Shown: positions 26,122 to 34,332 of the stretch, in pieces
How positions within the stretch are numbered: the stretch's first letter is position 1
Layout: each line of letters begins with the position of its first letter
Assembly (NCBI GenBank): GCA_913020155.1
Contig: CAJWBA010000013.1
Location: 1-50,077, forward strand
Reading direction: 5' to 3'
Length of the DNA stretch: 50,077 bases
From: an uncultured Flavobacteriales bacterium
Lineage (GTDB): Bacteria; Bacteroidota; Bacteroidia; Flavobacteriales; Flavobacteriaceae
Translations under genes and position numbers: made by a program
The notes under the pieces: model-generated
What the model was told of the DNA's origin: nothing
The model's input: only the letters and a program-made list of their open reading frames with translations
Database searches by the model: none

Positions 26122-26129
26122 TATTTTTG
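26122..26129 (+). promoter_or_regulatory. -7 box of the two-component operon
   Basis: TATTTTTG matches TAnnTTTG, 58 bases before the response-regulator ATG. The predicted leader of about 50 bases contains a nested inverted repeat at 26143-26174. Confidence 0.4.
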
Positions 26130-26142
26130 AGTAAATATTTCT

Positions 26143-26174
26143 TGTTTGGGTATTGATTTAAAATCAACCAAACA
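26143..26174 (+). promoter_or_regulatory. Nested inverted repeat in the two-component leader
   Basis: The outer arms TGTTTGG (26143-26149) and CCAAACA (26168-26174) and the inner arms TTGATTT (26153-26159) and AAATCAA (26161-26167) form a dyad of 14 pairs, broken only by three bases (GTA) on the left. It could be an operator, perhaps for the response regulator itself, or an mRNA hairpin ending 13 bases before the start codon. The single-base central loop favours a DNA-binding site over an RNA stem. Confidence 0.4.
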
Positions 26175-26187
26175 TCAGTAAATTAAT

Positions 26188-26880
26188 ATGGAGAAAGATA
26201 AAATTAAAATCTTGTTAGTTGATGACGAGCCAGACATCATTGAAATTCTGAGTTATAATTTAAAGAAAGAAGGGTATCAAGTCTTTTCTGCTTTTAACGG
26301 GAAAGAAGCTTTGGCTCAGGTGGAAAAAGTTAAACCTCATTTAATAATTTTAGATGTAATGATGCCAGTAATGGACGGAATTGAAACCTGTGAAATTATT
26401 CGGAAAGATAAACGTCATCAAGAAATAATAATTATGTTTTTGTCAGCACGTTCAGAAGACTACTCACAAGTAGCAGCCTTTGGTGTTGGGGCAGATGATT
26501 ATGTGAATAAACCAATAAAGCCAAAAGTACTCAACTCAAAAGTAAATGCTTTATTAAGACGTTTTCTCAACAGCGAAGTCAGTTCAGAAATTGCCCATGG
26601 TGATTTGACCATCAATCTTGATGAATACAAAGTTACCTTAAAGGATAAAAAGATTTTATTTCCTAGAAAAGAATTTGAATTATTACGACTATTGGCATCC
26701 CAACCCGATAAGGTTTTTAAACGGGATGTTATTTTAGAATCCGTTTGGGGTAATGATGTAGTAGTAGGTGATCGAACTATTGATGTTCACATTCGTAAAT
26801 TGAGAGAGAAAATGGGCTCAAACTATATAAAAACAATTAAAGGAGTTGGATACAAATTTGTCATTAACCAGAACAATTGA
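26188..26880 (+). CDS. OmpR/PhoB-type response regulator
   Basis: This 230-residue two-domain regulator has a receiver domain at 1-122 with the acidic pair Asp12-Asp13, phosphoacceptor Asp56 (LIILDVMMPVMDG) and conserved Lys108 (NKPIKP). It ends with a winged-helix DNA-binding domain at about 135-230 (FPRKEFELLRLLASQPDKVF, then GDRTIDVHIRKLREKMG and IKGVGYKF). It forms an operon with the histidine kinase, whose TTG start overlaps its stop (TTGA). The pair resembles PhoB/PhoR in order and architecture, but no phosphate genes are nearby, so the signal is not assigned. Confidence 0.95.
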   Translation: MEKDKIKILLVDDEPDIIEILSYNLKKEGYQVFSAFNGKEALAQVEKVKPHLIILDVMMPVMDGIETCEIIRKDKRHQEIIIMFLSARSEDYSQVAAFGVGADDYVNKPIKPKVLNSKVNALLRRFLNSEVSSEIAHGDLTINLDEYKVTLKDKKILFPRKEFELLRLLASQPDKVFKRDVILESVWGNDVVVGDRTIDVHIRKLREKMGSNYIKTIKGVGYKFVINQNN

Positions 26881-27929
26881 TTAGATTATTCTTAAGATTT
26901 AGGACTTCATTTTTTATTACCCTATTTATATGTCTATTTGGGTTTACTCTGGTTATTGCCTTCAATTCCTACTTTAAAGACCTTACATATTTTGATTACC
27001 CATTGACAACAACAGTGATCAGTTTTTTTTTGTTCTTTTTTTTTGTTTCATTTATTCAATATCAAATAGAACGATATATTTTATTGAAAGTAAAGGTTCT
27101 TTATGATGAATTTTACAACGAAGGATCTTCTTTGAGTAAAAATTTATTAAAGAGAGATGCACAGTCCTTAACTAGCAGTATTCAGAACTTTGCAAAAGAT
27201 AGTAAGCTTGAGATAGAATTACTTAAAGTAAAAGACAACTACAGGAAAGAATTTATTGGAAACGTAGCCCATGAATTAAAAACCCCCTTATTTACAGTAG
27301 AAAGTTATATTTTAACTCTTCTCGATGGCGCTGCCGAAGATCAAGACATTAGAAACAAATACCTTCAAAAAGCTGCTCAAAGCATAGATAGATTGAATCA
27401 CATTGTTAATGATTTGGATTTAATAACCAAATTCGAAGCTGGAGTTACGTCAATAGAAATAGAACGTTTTGATTTAATTGCCTTAATTGATGAAGTTTTA
27501 GGACTTATGGAGATAAGAGCGAAGAAAAGAAAAATTGAATTGGTTTTTGAAAAACCCATTGAAAGTGAAACCCTCCCGGTAAAAGCAGATAGGAAAAGAA
27601 TTTCTCAGGTAATTACCAATTTAATTGTCAATTCCCTCAAGTATGGGGTAATAGGAGGAACTACAGAGATAGCCATAGTTTTTTTGAATAAACAAAAAAT
27701 ATTGGTGCGGGTAATTGATAATGGAAGCGGAATTGAAGAAAAGCACATTCCCAGGCTTTTTGAACGTTTTTATAGGATAGATAAAGCTCGGAATCGCGAC
27801 GAAGGGGGTTCAGGGCTAGGGCTTGCTATTGTAAAACATATTATTGAGGCTCATCAAGAAAAAATCTATGTTCAAAGTACTTTTGGAGTTGGTTCAGAAT
27901 TTTCTTTTTCGTTGCCCAAAACAAAATAG
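26877..27929 (+). CDS. Sensor histidine kinase (PhoR-like)
   Basis: This 350-residue inner-membrane kinase has two N-terminal helices (about 11-31 and 44-60) with only a short loop between them, so it has almost no periplasmic sensor. The HisKA box VAHELKTPLFTVESY follows with phospho-acceptor His132. The HATPase domain has the N box ITNLIVNSLKYG, G1 VIDNGSGI and G2 GGSGLGLAIVKHI. The TTG start overlaps the response-regulator stop by 4 bases, which suggests coupled translation. The tiny sensor loop implies detection in the membrane or through a partner protein. Confidence 0.93.
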   Translation: MIRLFLRFRTSFFITLFICLFGFTLVIAFNSYFKDLTYFDYPLTTTVISFFLFFFFVSFIQYQIERYILLKVKVLYDEFYNEGSSLSKNLLKRDAQSLTSSIQNFAKDSKLEIELLKVKDNYRKEFIGNVAHELKTPLFTVESYILTLLDGAAEDQDIRNKYLQKAAQSIDRLNHIVNDLDLITKFEAGVTSIEIERFDLIALIDEVLGLMEIRAKKRKIELVFEKPIESETLPVKADRKRISQVITNLIVNSLKYGVIGGTTEIAIVFLNKQKILVRVIDNGSGIEEKHIPRLFERFYRIDKARNRDEGGSGLGLAIVKHIIEAHQEKIYVQSTFGVGSEFSFSLPKTK

Positions 27930-27985
27930 TTCAACACAGGAGTTCGCTTAAATTTTATTTATTTTTACACTCAAACAAATACATT

Positions 27986-28663
27986 TTGGGAAGCAAAAAT
28001 AAATTAAAAAGATTCAATCAAAATTTAACATTTTCAAATGTAATTCAGCCAAGCCGGGAAGAATTGGTTGAGCAAAGGTTTCCGTTAAAAGGAAAATGGA
28101 ATAAAGATTTTTTTAAAAATGATAATCCTATAGTTTTAGAATTGGGTTGTGGTAAAGGAGAATATTCTATTTATTTAGCTCAAAAATTTCCCGAAAAAAA
28201 CTTTATTGGGATTGATTTGAAAGGAGCTCGATTTTGGGCAGGTGCTAAAAAATCTCTTAAAAAAGGACTACCAAATGTGGCTTTTATACGTGCCCAAATA
28301 GAACTGGTAACAGACTTATTTACAGCTTGTGAGGTTGATGAGATTTGGATAACCTTCCCAGATCCACAGATAAAATTTAAACGGACAAAACACCGGCTTA
28401 CCAACCCTCAGTTTTTAGCTAAATACAAATCGATTCTTAAGCTAAAGGGTTTTATTCATCTCAAAACAGATAGCGAATATATGCACGGCTACACCCTAGG
28501 TTTACTGGAAGGGATGGGCATTGTAGTAGATTATTCTCATCATAATTTATATACTAATCCCCATGCTCCAAAAGAAGCAACAGCAATTCAAACGTATTAT
28601 GAAAGCATATACTTGAAGCAGAAAAAACCAATTACCTATTTAAAATTCAAATTTCCCAAATAA
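27986..28663 (+). CDS. trmB: tRNA (guanine-N7)-methyltransferase
   Basis: This enzyme methylates G46 in the variable loop of tRNAs using SAM. The 225-residue protein has the SAM motif LELGCGKGEYSIYLA at about 52-66, FIGIDLKGARFW, and the family signature ITFPDPQIKFKRTKHRLTNP. The start is TTG at 27986, chosen because MGSKNKLKRF is the usual N-terminus and no ATG is present. The stop codon overlaps the next start (TAATG), so the following alkyltransferase-like gene is translationally coupled. Confidence 0.95.
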   Translation: MGSKNKLKRFNQNLTFSNVIQPSREELVEQRFPLKGKWNKDFFKNDNPIVLELGCGKGEYSIYLAQKFPEKNFIGIDLKGARFWAGAKKSLKKGLPNVAFIRAQIELVTDLFTACEVDEIWITFPDPQIKFKRTKHRLTNPQFLAKYKSILKLKGFIHLKTDSEYMHGYTLGLLEGMGIVVDYSHHNLYTNPHAPKEATAIQTYYESIYLKQKKPITYLKFKFPK

Positions 28664-29001
28664 TGTCACCAAAAGACCTTAATTTTTTTGAACGAGTGTA
28701 CGAAGTAGTTCGAAAAATCCCCTATGGTCGTGTTTCTTCATATGGTTTGATAGCACGTTATCTGGGATCACCACAAAGTGCAAGAATGGTAGGTTGGGCA
28801 ATGAATGCTTCCCATAACACGCAAAATGTTCCAGCACATAGGGTAGTAAATAGACTAGGTCTTTTGACTGGGAAATATCATTTCGAAGGAACAAATCTAA
28901 TGCAGCAATTGCTTGAGAATGAAGGCATCAAAATCGAAGACAATAAGATAATTAATTTTGATCAATTTTTATGGGATCCATCCGATCATTTATCTCATTA
29001 G
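28663..29001 (+). CDS. Alkyltransferase-like protein (MGMT family, no catalytic Cys)
   Basis: This 112-residue protein matches the DNA-binding domain of O6-methylguanine-DNA methyltransferase, with FFERVYEVVRKIPYGRVSSYG at the N-terminus and the Arg-finger region SARMVGWAMNAS. The active-site motif PCHRV is VPAHRVV (residues 56-62), with Ala58 in place of the alkyl-accepting Cys. It therefore cannot repair DNA directly and belongs to the alkyltransferase-like (ATL) group, which flips out O6-alkylguanine and flags it for nucleotide excision repair. It overlaps trmB by one base. Confidence 0.9.
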   Translation: MSPKDLNFFERVYEVVRKIPYGRVSSYGLIARYLGSPQSARMVGWAMNASHNTQNVPAHRVVNRLGLLTGKYHFEGTNLMQQLLENEGIKIEDNKIINFDQFLWDPSDHLSH

Positions 29002-29045
29002 TCCCAATAAAATAAGTAAATGTTCTTCATCTCGATTGAGAATCT

Positions 29046-29053
29046 TATATTTG
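29046..29053 (+). promoter_or_regulatory. -7 box of the mrp operon
   Basis: TATATTTG matches TAnnTTTG, 35 bases before the mrp ATG. The leader also contains the short dyad AGGGAACCCT at 29076-29085, three bases before the start codon, which might hide the translation start. Confidence 0.4.
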
Positions 29054-29088
29054 TAATTTAGAATCAACATAAAAAAAGGGAACCCTAA

Positions 29089-30222
29089 ATGAACATATCA
29101 AAACAGGCAGTACATGAAGTTCTTGAGGGACTTACCGTTCCGGGAGAGGGGCAAAATATAGTTGCAAGCGGTGCACTTAAAAATATTAATGTTTTTGGTG
29201 ATGAAGTTGTTATTGATTTAGTTATTAAAAATCCGAGTCTTCAAGCCCGAAAAAAAGTTGAGGTTGAAATTCTAAAAAGTATTCATGCTAAGATTCATCA
29301 AAAAGCAAAAGTAACAACCAATGTAAAGTTTGAAGCTCCTCCAAAAAAAGAAGCACCCATAAAAGGACAACCTATTGAGGGAATTAGTTCTATTGTTGCC
29401 ATTTCTTCAGGTAAAGGAGGTGTTGGTAAATCTACAGTTACCTCAAACATTGCTGTAACCTTGGCTCAAATGGGATTTCAAGTAGGCATATTGGATGCAG
29501 ATATTTATGGTCCTTCCATTCCAACGATGATGGATATGGAAGGTGAACGACCACTTTCAGTTACGGTTGATGGAAAGTCCCAAATGGAACCGATTGAAAA
29601 CTATGGAGTAAAAGTGCTTTCAATAGGGTTTTTTACCCAACCCAACCAAGCAGTTATTTGGCGAGGACCTATGGCATCTAAGGCATTGAATCAAATGATC
29701 TTTGATGCAGCTTGGGGAGAACTTGACTTTTTGTTAATTGATCTACCTCCTGGAACGGGAGACATCCATTTGAGTATTGTCCAGTCACTTCCAATAAACG
29801 GTGCTGTGGTTGTGAGTACCCCACAAAATATAGCTTTAGCAGACGCTAAAAAGGGAATAGCAATGTTTCAGCAAGAAAGTATTCAAGTTCCTGTTCTGGG
29901 AGTAGTCGAAAATATGTCTTATTTTACACCCGAGGAACTTCCCGATAATAAATATTATTTATTTGGAAAAGAAGGCGCAAAAAATTTGGCTCAAGATACA
30001 GGAGTCCCTTTTCTTGGTGAAATACCTTTGGTACAGAGTGTACGTGAAGCAGGAGACTTTGGCCGACCAGCTGCCCTTCAGTTTCAAACACCTGTTTCAA
30101 AAGCAATTGAATTGATTACTCAAAACATGGCTGCTCAACTAGTAGATCGTAATAAAACATTACCTCCAACTCAAGCAGTTAAAATAACAACAATGTCAGG
30201 CTGTTCAGCCGTAAAAAAATAA
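29089..30222 (+). CDS. Mrp/ApbC-type Fe-S cluster carrier ATPase
   Basis: This cytoplasmic P-loop protein carries and delivers Fe-S clusters. The 377-residue chain has an N-terminal MIP18/DUF59-type domain (about 1-85), then a deviant Walker A GKGGVGKST at 108-116 and the LDADIYGPSIP and LLIDLPPGTGD segments of the Mrp/NBP35 group. The usual C-terminal CxxC is not evident; the tail reads MSGCSAVKK with a single Cys. It is followed at 2 bases by a NifU-domain protein and then a ferredoxin, which fits a cluster assembly and transfer role. Confidence 0.93.
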   Translation: MNISKQAVHEVLEGLTVPGEGQNIVASGALKNINVFGDEVVIDLVIKNPSLQARKKVEVEILKSIHAKIHQKAKVTTNVKFEAPPKKEAPIKGQPIEGISSIVAISSGKGGVGKSTVTSNIAVTLAQMGFQVGILDADIYGPSIPTMMDMEGERPLSVTVDGKSQMEPIENYGVKVLSIGFFTQPNQAVIWRGPMASKALNQMIFDAAWGELDFLLIDLPPGTGDIHLSIVQSLPINGAVVVSTPQNIALADAKKGIAMFQQESIQVPVLGVVENMSYFTPEELPDNKYYLFGKEGAKNLAQDTGVPFLGEIPLVQSVREAGDFGRPAALQFQTPVSKAIELITQNMAAQLVDRNKTLPPTQAVKITTMSGCSAVKK

Positions 30223-30224
30223 TT

Positions 30225-30467
30225 ATGAAATCATCTGAAACAAAACAGAAAGTTCTTCTTGCCTTAACAGAAATACGACCTTTTCTTGCTGCTGATGGAG
30301 GTGATATCTCTTTGGTCTCAATTGAAGATGATAAGATTGTAAATGTACAACTTCACGGGGCTTGTGTAGGATGTTCTGTGAATCAAATGACCTTGAAGTT
30401 GGGTGTTGAAATGACAATTAAAAAACATGCACCTCACATTGAAAAAGTAGTAAACATAGAAGCTTAA
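30225..30467 (+). CDS. NifU C-terminal domain protein (Fe-S scaffold/carrier)
   Basis: This 80-residue protein is a stand-alone NifU/Nfu domain. It has IRPFLAADGGDISLVSIED and the cluster-binding CxxC at Cys47-Cys50 (GACVGCSVNQMTLKLGVE). Two copies would bind one [4Fe-4S] cluster between them and hand it to apoproteins. It lies 2 bases after the Mrp-type ATPase and is followed by the ferredoxin, consistent with one transcript for Fe-S handling. Confidence 0.93.
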   Translation: MKSSETKQKVLLALTEIRPFLAADGGDISLVSIEDDKIVNVQLHGACVGCSVNQMTLKLGVEMTIKKHAPHIEKVVNIEA

Positions 30468-30483
30468 CAATAAATTACACCTA

Positions 30484-30807
30484 TTGAGTCAAGATATCAA
30501 AATCAAAATTATCGATCGAGAAGGAGAAACTCATAAAGTTGACGCACCTTATGATATGGCTATGAATTTAATGGAGGTGTGTAAGGCTTATGATTTACCC
30601 GTAGAGGGTACTTGTGGTGGAATTGCAATGTGTGCATCTTGTCAATGTTATGTTCTCTCAGACTCAATGCTTCCTGAAAGATCCTATGATGAAGAAGCGA
30701 TGTTATCCGAAGCTTTTTATGTAAAAGACAACAGCCGTTTGGGATGTCAAATTCAAATAACTAAAGAATTAGACGGCCTTATGATAGAATTAGCCCCAGA
30801 AGAGTAA
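30484..30807 (+). CDS. 2Fe-2S ferredoxin (adrenodoxin type)
   Basis: This 107-residue electron carrier has the plant/adrenodoxin-type ligand pattern Cys44-x5-Cys50-x2-Cys53 (GTCGGIAMCASCQC) and a fourth ligand, Cys88 (RLGCQI). The TTG start gives MSQDIKIKIIDREGE, the normal beginning for the family; no ATG is available. It lies 16 bases after the NifU-domain gene. It resembles ferredoxins that serve Fe-S assembly more than photosynthetic ones. Its reductase is not in the immediate neighbourhood. Confidence 0.93.
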   Translation: MSQDIKIKIIDREGETHKVDAPYDMAMNLMEVCKAYDLPVEGTCGGIAMCASCQCYVLSDSMLPERSYDEEAMLSEAFYVKDNSRLGCQIQITKELDGLMIELAPEE

Positions 30808-30858
30808 ACTTTGTTTTTCAAAACCCCTTAGGGGGATAATTTTAATAAAATAATTTTT

Positions 30859-31635
30859 ATGCGTTCTCAAATATCTATTCTAGTAATAACAATTATAACA
30901 ATACTGACCACCTCCTCTTGTGCAAAAAAAAACTCTAAAATTATCACTATTGGTCACAGAGGTGCCAAAGGCCATATCGCAGAAAACACCATTGCATCGA
31001 TACAAAAAGCAATAGAGTTGAATGTTGATACAATTGAAATTGACGTTTTTAGGTGTGCATCAGGAGAATTGGTAGTTTTTCATGACCAAACTTTAGATGA
31101 ACTAACAGATGGTAAAGGTTTCATCGAACAGATGACTTTAGATTCTATTAAGCAATTTCGTGTTTTAGGAAAAGAACCCATTCCAACCCTAAAGGAGGTT
31201 ATGGATCTTATCGATGGACGTGTTCAGTTGAATATTGAATTGAAAGGAACTCAAACAGCTGAATTAACATCTAAGTTAATTAACACTTATTTTGCAAAAA
31301 CAAATTGGGATTCAAAGGATGTGTTTATTTCTAGTTTTAATTGGGAAGAACTTGAACTGTTTTACAAAATAAACAAAGAGGTAGCGATTGCTGTACTTAC
31401 AGAAGATGATCCATTAGATGCTATTCCCGTTGCAAAGACATTAGATGCTTTTGCCATAAACCCTGATTATGAATATTTAACCCCCCAAAATATCAAAAAA
31501 ATGCAAAAGGCCGGTTTAAAAATCTATCCTTGGACAGTTAACGAACCTAAAGACATAGTTCGGATGATTGAATTTGGTGTTGATGGGATTATTACAGATT
31601 TTCCAGAAAGAGTTCAAGAAAAAACCAAAGAATAA
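30859..31635 (+). CDS. Glycerophosphodiester phosphodiesterase lipoprotein
   Basis: This enzyme hydrolyses glycerophosphodiesters to glycerol 3-phosphate and an alcohol. The 258-residue protein has a signal peptide with a lipobox ending at Cys21 (TSSC), so it is probably a membrane-anchored lipoprotein. The GDPD TIM-barrel motifs are complete: GHRGAKGHIAENT with the catalytic His and Arg, TIEIDVFRCASGELVVFHD with the metal ligands and second catalytic His, and the C-terminal YPWTVNEPKDIVRMIEFGVD and GIITDFP. It follows the ferredoxin by 51 bases and may have a separate promoter. Confidence 0.93.
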   Translation: MRSQISILVITIITILTTSSCAKKNSKIITIGHRGAKGHIAENTIASIQKAIELNVDTIEIDVFRCASGELVVFHDQTLDELTDGKGFIEQMTLDSIKQFRVLGKEPIPTLKEVMDLIDGRVQLNIELKGTQTAELTSKLINTYFAKTNWDSKDVFISSFNWEELELFYKINKEVAIAVLTEDDPLDAIPVAKTLDAFAINPDYEYLTPQNIKKMQKAGLKIYPWTVNEPKDIVRMIEFGVDGIITDFPERVQEKTKE

Positions 31636-31743
31636 TTTTTTGACTTCATCGAATTATTCTTACTGTAAATTTGAGATGAGGTTTTAAGGTTGATATTCAT
31701 ATTGATACTGAATACAATGGCTATTGGTAATTAAAAATTAATT

Positions 31744-32226
31744 TTAGTTTAGAATAAAAACACCTATGTTCAATGCAGTGGCATAGATCAACCATAGCAA
31801 ATACGGGTACAATAAATACGCAGCTTTTTTGTTTACAATCCGAAACCATTTTATGGTAATTATCACTAAAATTAATAGTGCAATTATGATTACCAGTCCA
31901 CCAAGAATATTTTTTAAACCAAAAAAGACCAAAGACCACATTCCATTTAAAACCAACTGAGCTCCAAAGTGATACAAAGCTGTTTTAACCCATTTATGAT
32001 GGCTTCCAAAAGACCATATCCACCCAGCTGCCCAGCCCATCAAGATGTACAAAAGAGTCCAAACAGGACCAAAGAGCCAATTTGGTGGATTAAAAAAAGG
32101 TTTATCAAGAGCAGCATACCAAATCGGTATTGAGGATTGAGTGACACTGCCGGCAATACCCCCAACAGTAAGGCAGATAATTATGCCAGAAAGGATTGCT
32201 GATCTTTTTTTAATTTTAATTTTCAT
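31744..32226 (-). CDS. TspO/MBR family tryptophan-rich sensory protein
   Basis: This 160-residue membrane protein has five helices and is rich in Trp, as in TspO: IPIWYAALDKPFFNPPNWLF, GPVWTLLYILMGWAAGWIW and QLVLNGMWSLVFFGL are the family hallmarks. Bacterial TspO binds porphyrins and is linked to stress and tetrapyrrole breakdown. The start at 32226 (MKIKIKKRSAILSG) is preferred over an ATG at 32241 that adds five residues. It is divergent from mvaD with 85 bases between them. Confidence 0.92.
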   Translation of the reverse strand: MKIKIKKRSAILSGIIICLTVGGIAGSVTQSSIPIWYAALDKPFFNPPNWLFGPVWTLLYILMGWAAGWIWSFGSHHKWVKTALYHFGAQLVLNGMWSLVFFGLKNILGGLVIIIALLILVIITIKWFRIVNKKAAYLLYPYLLWLIYATALNIGVFILN

Positions 32227-32298
32227 AAACCAATGAATCAAATACTAAGATACAAAATTCCAAAGGTTCAATTGCTTCTTATTAAAGAATGAATCCGT

Positions 32299-32306
32299 TA
32301 TCTTTG
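32299..32306 (+). promoter_or_regulatory. -7 box abutting the mvaD start codon
   Basis: TATCTTTG matches TAnnTTTG exactly and ends 5 bases before the ATG at 32312. If used, the mevalonate transcript would be leaderless or nearly so. No TTG was found at the optimal -33 spacing. Confidence 0.4.
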
Positions 32307-32311
32307 TAATC

Positions 32312-33391
32312 ATGAAAAGTGAAGAAGATTTTATTGAAAATAAGGTTAAAGAAGTTGAAGGAACTTCAACTTGGGAGTCTCCCAGTAATATTGCATTGGT
32401 TAAGTATTGGGGGAAATTTGGAACACAATATCCACAAAATCCTTCATTAAGTTTTACTTTGTCCAAATGTATGACTCAGACTTCGGTCTCTTTTGTTCCA
32501 AAAGAAATTAGAAATAAAGTTTTTTCTTTTGAGTTTAAATTTGAAGGAAATAACAACTTAACTTTTCATCCTAAAATTCAAACTTTTTTAGAACGAATAG
32601 ACAACTATGTACCCTTTGTTAGACATCATCACCTAACGATTGAAAGTAGCAATTCATTCCCTCACAGTAGTGGTATAGCGTCTTCAGCATCAGGGATGAG
32701 TGCTTTAGCCCTAGGAATAATGTCTATTGAAAAGAAAATTAATCCAACAATGACCGATGCATATTTTTTTCAAAAGGCTTCTTTTTTAGCGCGATTAGGC
32801 TCAGGGAGTGCTGCTAGAAGTATAAAAGGTCCTTTGGTATCATGGGGAAAATCAGATGCTTTTGAAGGAAGTTCAGATTTATACGGAACAGCTCTAGATT
32901 CTAAAATTCACCCTATTTTTGAAGAGTATCAGGATACAATTTTACTAATTGATAAAAGTCAGAAGAAAGTAAGTAGCACTGTTGGCCATAACTTGATGAA
33001 TAATCATCCCTATGCAGCTACTCGATTTGATCAAGCTTCTACCAACGTAAAAAAACTCAAAATAATTATTTCACAAGGAGATCTTACAGAATTTATTTCC
33101 TTAGTAGAATCTGAAGCATTAACCTTACATGCTTTGATGATGGCATCACAACCGTATTTTATTCTAATGCAACCCAATACTCTTGAGGCAATCAGTAGGG
33201 TGTGGAAGTATCGTCAGGATAACAATTCAGCATTGTGTTTTACGCTTGACGCAGGAGCAAATGTTCATTTACTGTACCCTAAATCAGAAAAAAAAATGGT
33301 TTTAAAGTTTATTGAGGATGAACTAACGTGTTTTTGTCAAAATGGTCAATTCATTGAAGATCAAATTGGTATTGGCGCACAAAAAGTATAA
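32312..33391 (+). CDS. mvaD: Diphosphomevalonate decarboxylase
   Basis: This enzyme decarboxylates mevalonate 5-diphosphate to isopentenyl diphosphate in the mevalonate pathway. The 359-residue GHMP-fold protein has SPSNIALVKYWGKFG near residue 24, the glycine/serine-rich ATP loop FPHSSGIASSASGMSALAL near 118-136, and RLGSGSAARSIKGPLVSWG near 163. The mevalonate kinase homologue follows by 9 bases, then a UbiA prenyltransferase. Flavobacteria typically use the mevalonate route, so this fits the host. Confidence 0.95.
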   Translation: MKSEEDFIENKVKEVEGTSTWESPSNIALVKYWGKFGTQYPQNPSLSFTLSKCMTQTSVSFVPKEIRNKVFSFEFKFEGNNNLTFHPKIQTFLERIDNYVPFVRHHHLTIESSNSFPHSSGIASSASGMSALALGIMSIEKKINPTMTDAYFFQKASFLARLGSGSAARSIKGPLVSWGKSDAFEGSSDLYGTALDSKIHPIFEEYQDTILLIDKSQKKVSSTVGHNLMNNHPYAATRFDQASTNVKKLKIIISQGDLTEFISLVESEALTLHALMMASQPYFILMQPNTLEAISRVWKYRQDNNSALCFTLDAGANVHLLYPKSEKKMVLKFIEDELTCFCQNGQFIEDQIGIGAQKV

Positions 33392-33400
33392 CTTTGAAAT

Positions 33401-34324
33401 ATGAAAGGACCTTTGTTTTATGCCAAAATCTTACTCTTTGGAGAATACGGAATTATCAAAGACTCAAAGGGTCTTTCTATTCCTTATAACTTTTACAGAG
33501 GAGCCCTAAAGATTTCTGAAGATCCTTCAACTCAAGATTCTCATCTCAAATTAGTTGCTTTTTGTGAGTATCTCAAAAAACTTCCAGAATCAACAGTTTC
33601 TTTCGATTGGCCTCGATTAGAAGCAGATTTAGATAAAAAAATTTATTTTGACAGTAGTATTCCTCAAGGGTATGGAGTAGGGAGTAGTGGAGCTTTGGTA
33701 GCCTCTGTTTACGATCAATACGCTTTAAATAAAATTACTGTTTTAGAAAATTTAACCAAAGAAAAATTACAGTATCTAAAAACTGTTTTTGCGGCAATGG
33801 AATCTTTTTTTCATGGGAAATCATCTGGTTTAGATCCGCTTAATAGTTATTTAAGCTTACCTATTTTAATTAATTCTAATGATCATATTGAACCCACTGG
33901 TATCCCTTCCCAAAACCCTGAGGGAAAAGGAGCTGTTTTTCTTTTGGATAGTGGAGTATCTGGTGAGACTGCACCCATGGTTTCTATTTTTATGGAAAAC
34001 ATGAAACAGGAATCTTTTCGTATTATGATTAAAGATCAATTTATCAATTACACAGATGCCTGTGTAGATGATTTTTTGAGTGGAAATTTGAAGTCTCTTT
34101 TCAGAAACATGAAACAACTTTCTCACTTGGTTCTCGATAATTTTAAACCCATGATTCCCGAAAAATTTCACACCCTTTGGAAGCAAGGTATTGATTCTAA
34201 CGATTACTACCTTAAATTATGTGGTTCCGGGGGAGGAGGGTTTATTTTAGGATTTGCAAAAGATTTCAACAAAGCAAAAGAAGCACTCAAGGATTATCGG
34301 TTAGAGGTTGTCTATAATTTATAG
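33401..34324 (+). CDS. GHMP kinase, probable mevalonate kinase
   Basis: This 307-residue GHMP kinase has FYAKILLFGEYGIIKDSKGL at the N-terminus, the ATP loop PQGYGVGSSGALVASVYDQY near 86-105, SSGLDPLNSYLSLP, and the C-terminal glycine motif KLCGSGGGGFILGF. Its location directly after mvaD points to phosphorylation of mevalonate. It is shorter and more divergent than characterised mevalonate kinases, and phosphomevalonate kinase activity is a possible alternative, so I give no gene symbol. It is co-transcribed with mvaD and the UbiA gene 8 bases downstream. Confidence 0.85.
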   Translation: MKGPLFYAKILLFGEYGIIKDSKGLSIPYNFYRGALKISEDPSTQDSHLKLVAFCEYLKKLPESTVSFDWPRLEADLDKKIYFDSSIPQGYGVGSSGALVASVYDQYALNKITVLENLTKEKLQYLKTVFAAMESFFHGKSSGLDPLNSYLSLPILINSNDHIEPTGIPSQNPEGKGAVFLLDSGVSGETAPMVSIFMENMKQESFRIMIKDQFINYTDACVDDFLSGNLKSLFRNMKQLSHLVLDNFKPMIPEKFHTLWKQGIDSNDYYLKLCGSGGGGFILGFAKDFNKAKEALKDYRLEVVYNL

Positions 34325-34332
34325 CAAAACCC

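Noticed and set aside
28663-29001. Annotating this gene as O6-methylguanine-DNA methyltransferase (ogt)
   Set aside because: The alkyl-accepting Cys is Ala, so the repair reaction is not possible.
30824-30834. CCCCTTAGGGG after the ferredoxin gene as a terminator
   Set aside because: The stem is only four G-C pairs with a 3-base loop, and no T run follows; it is too weak to call.
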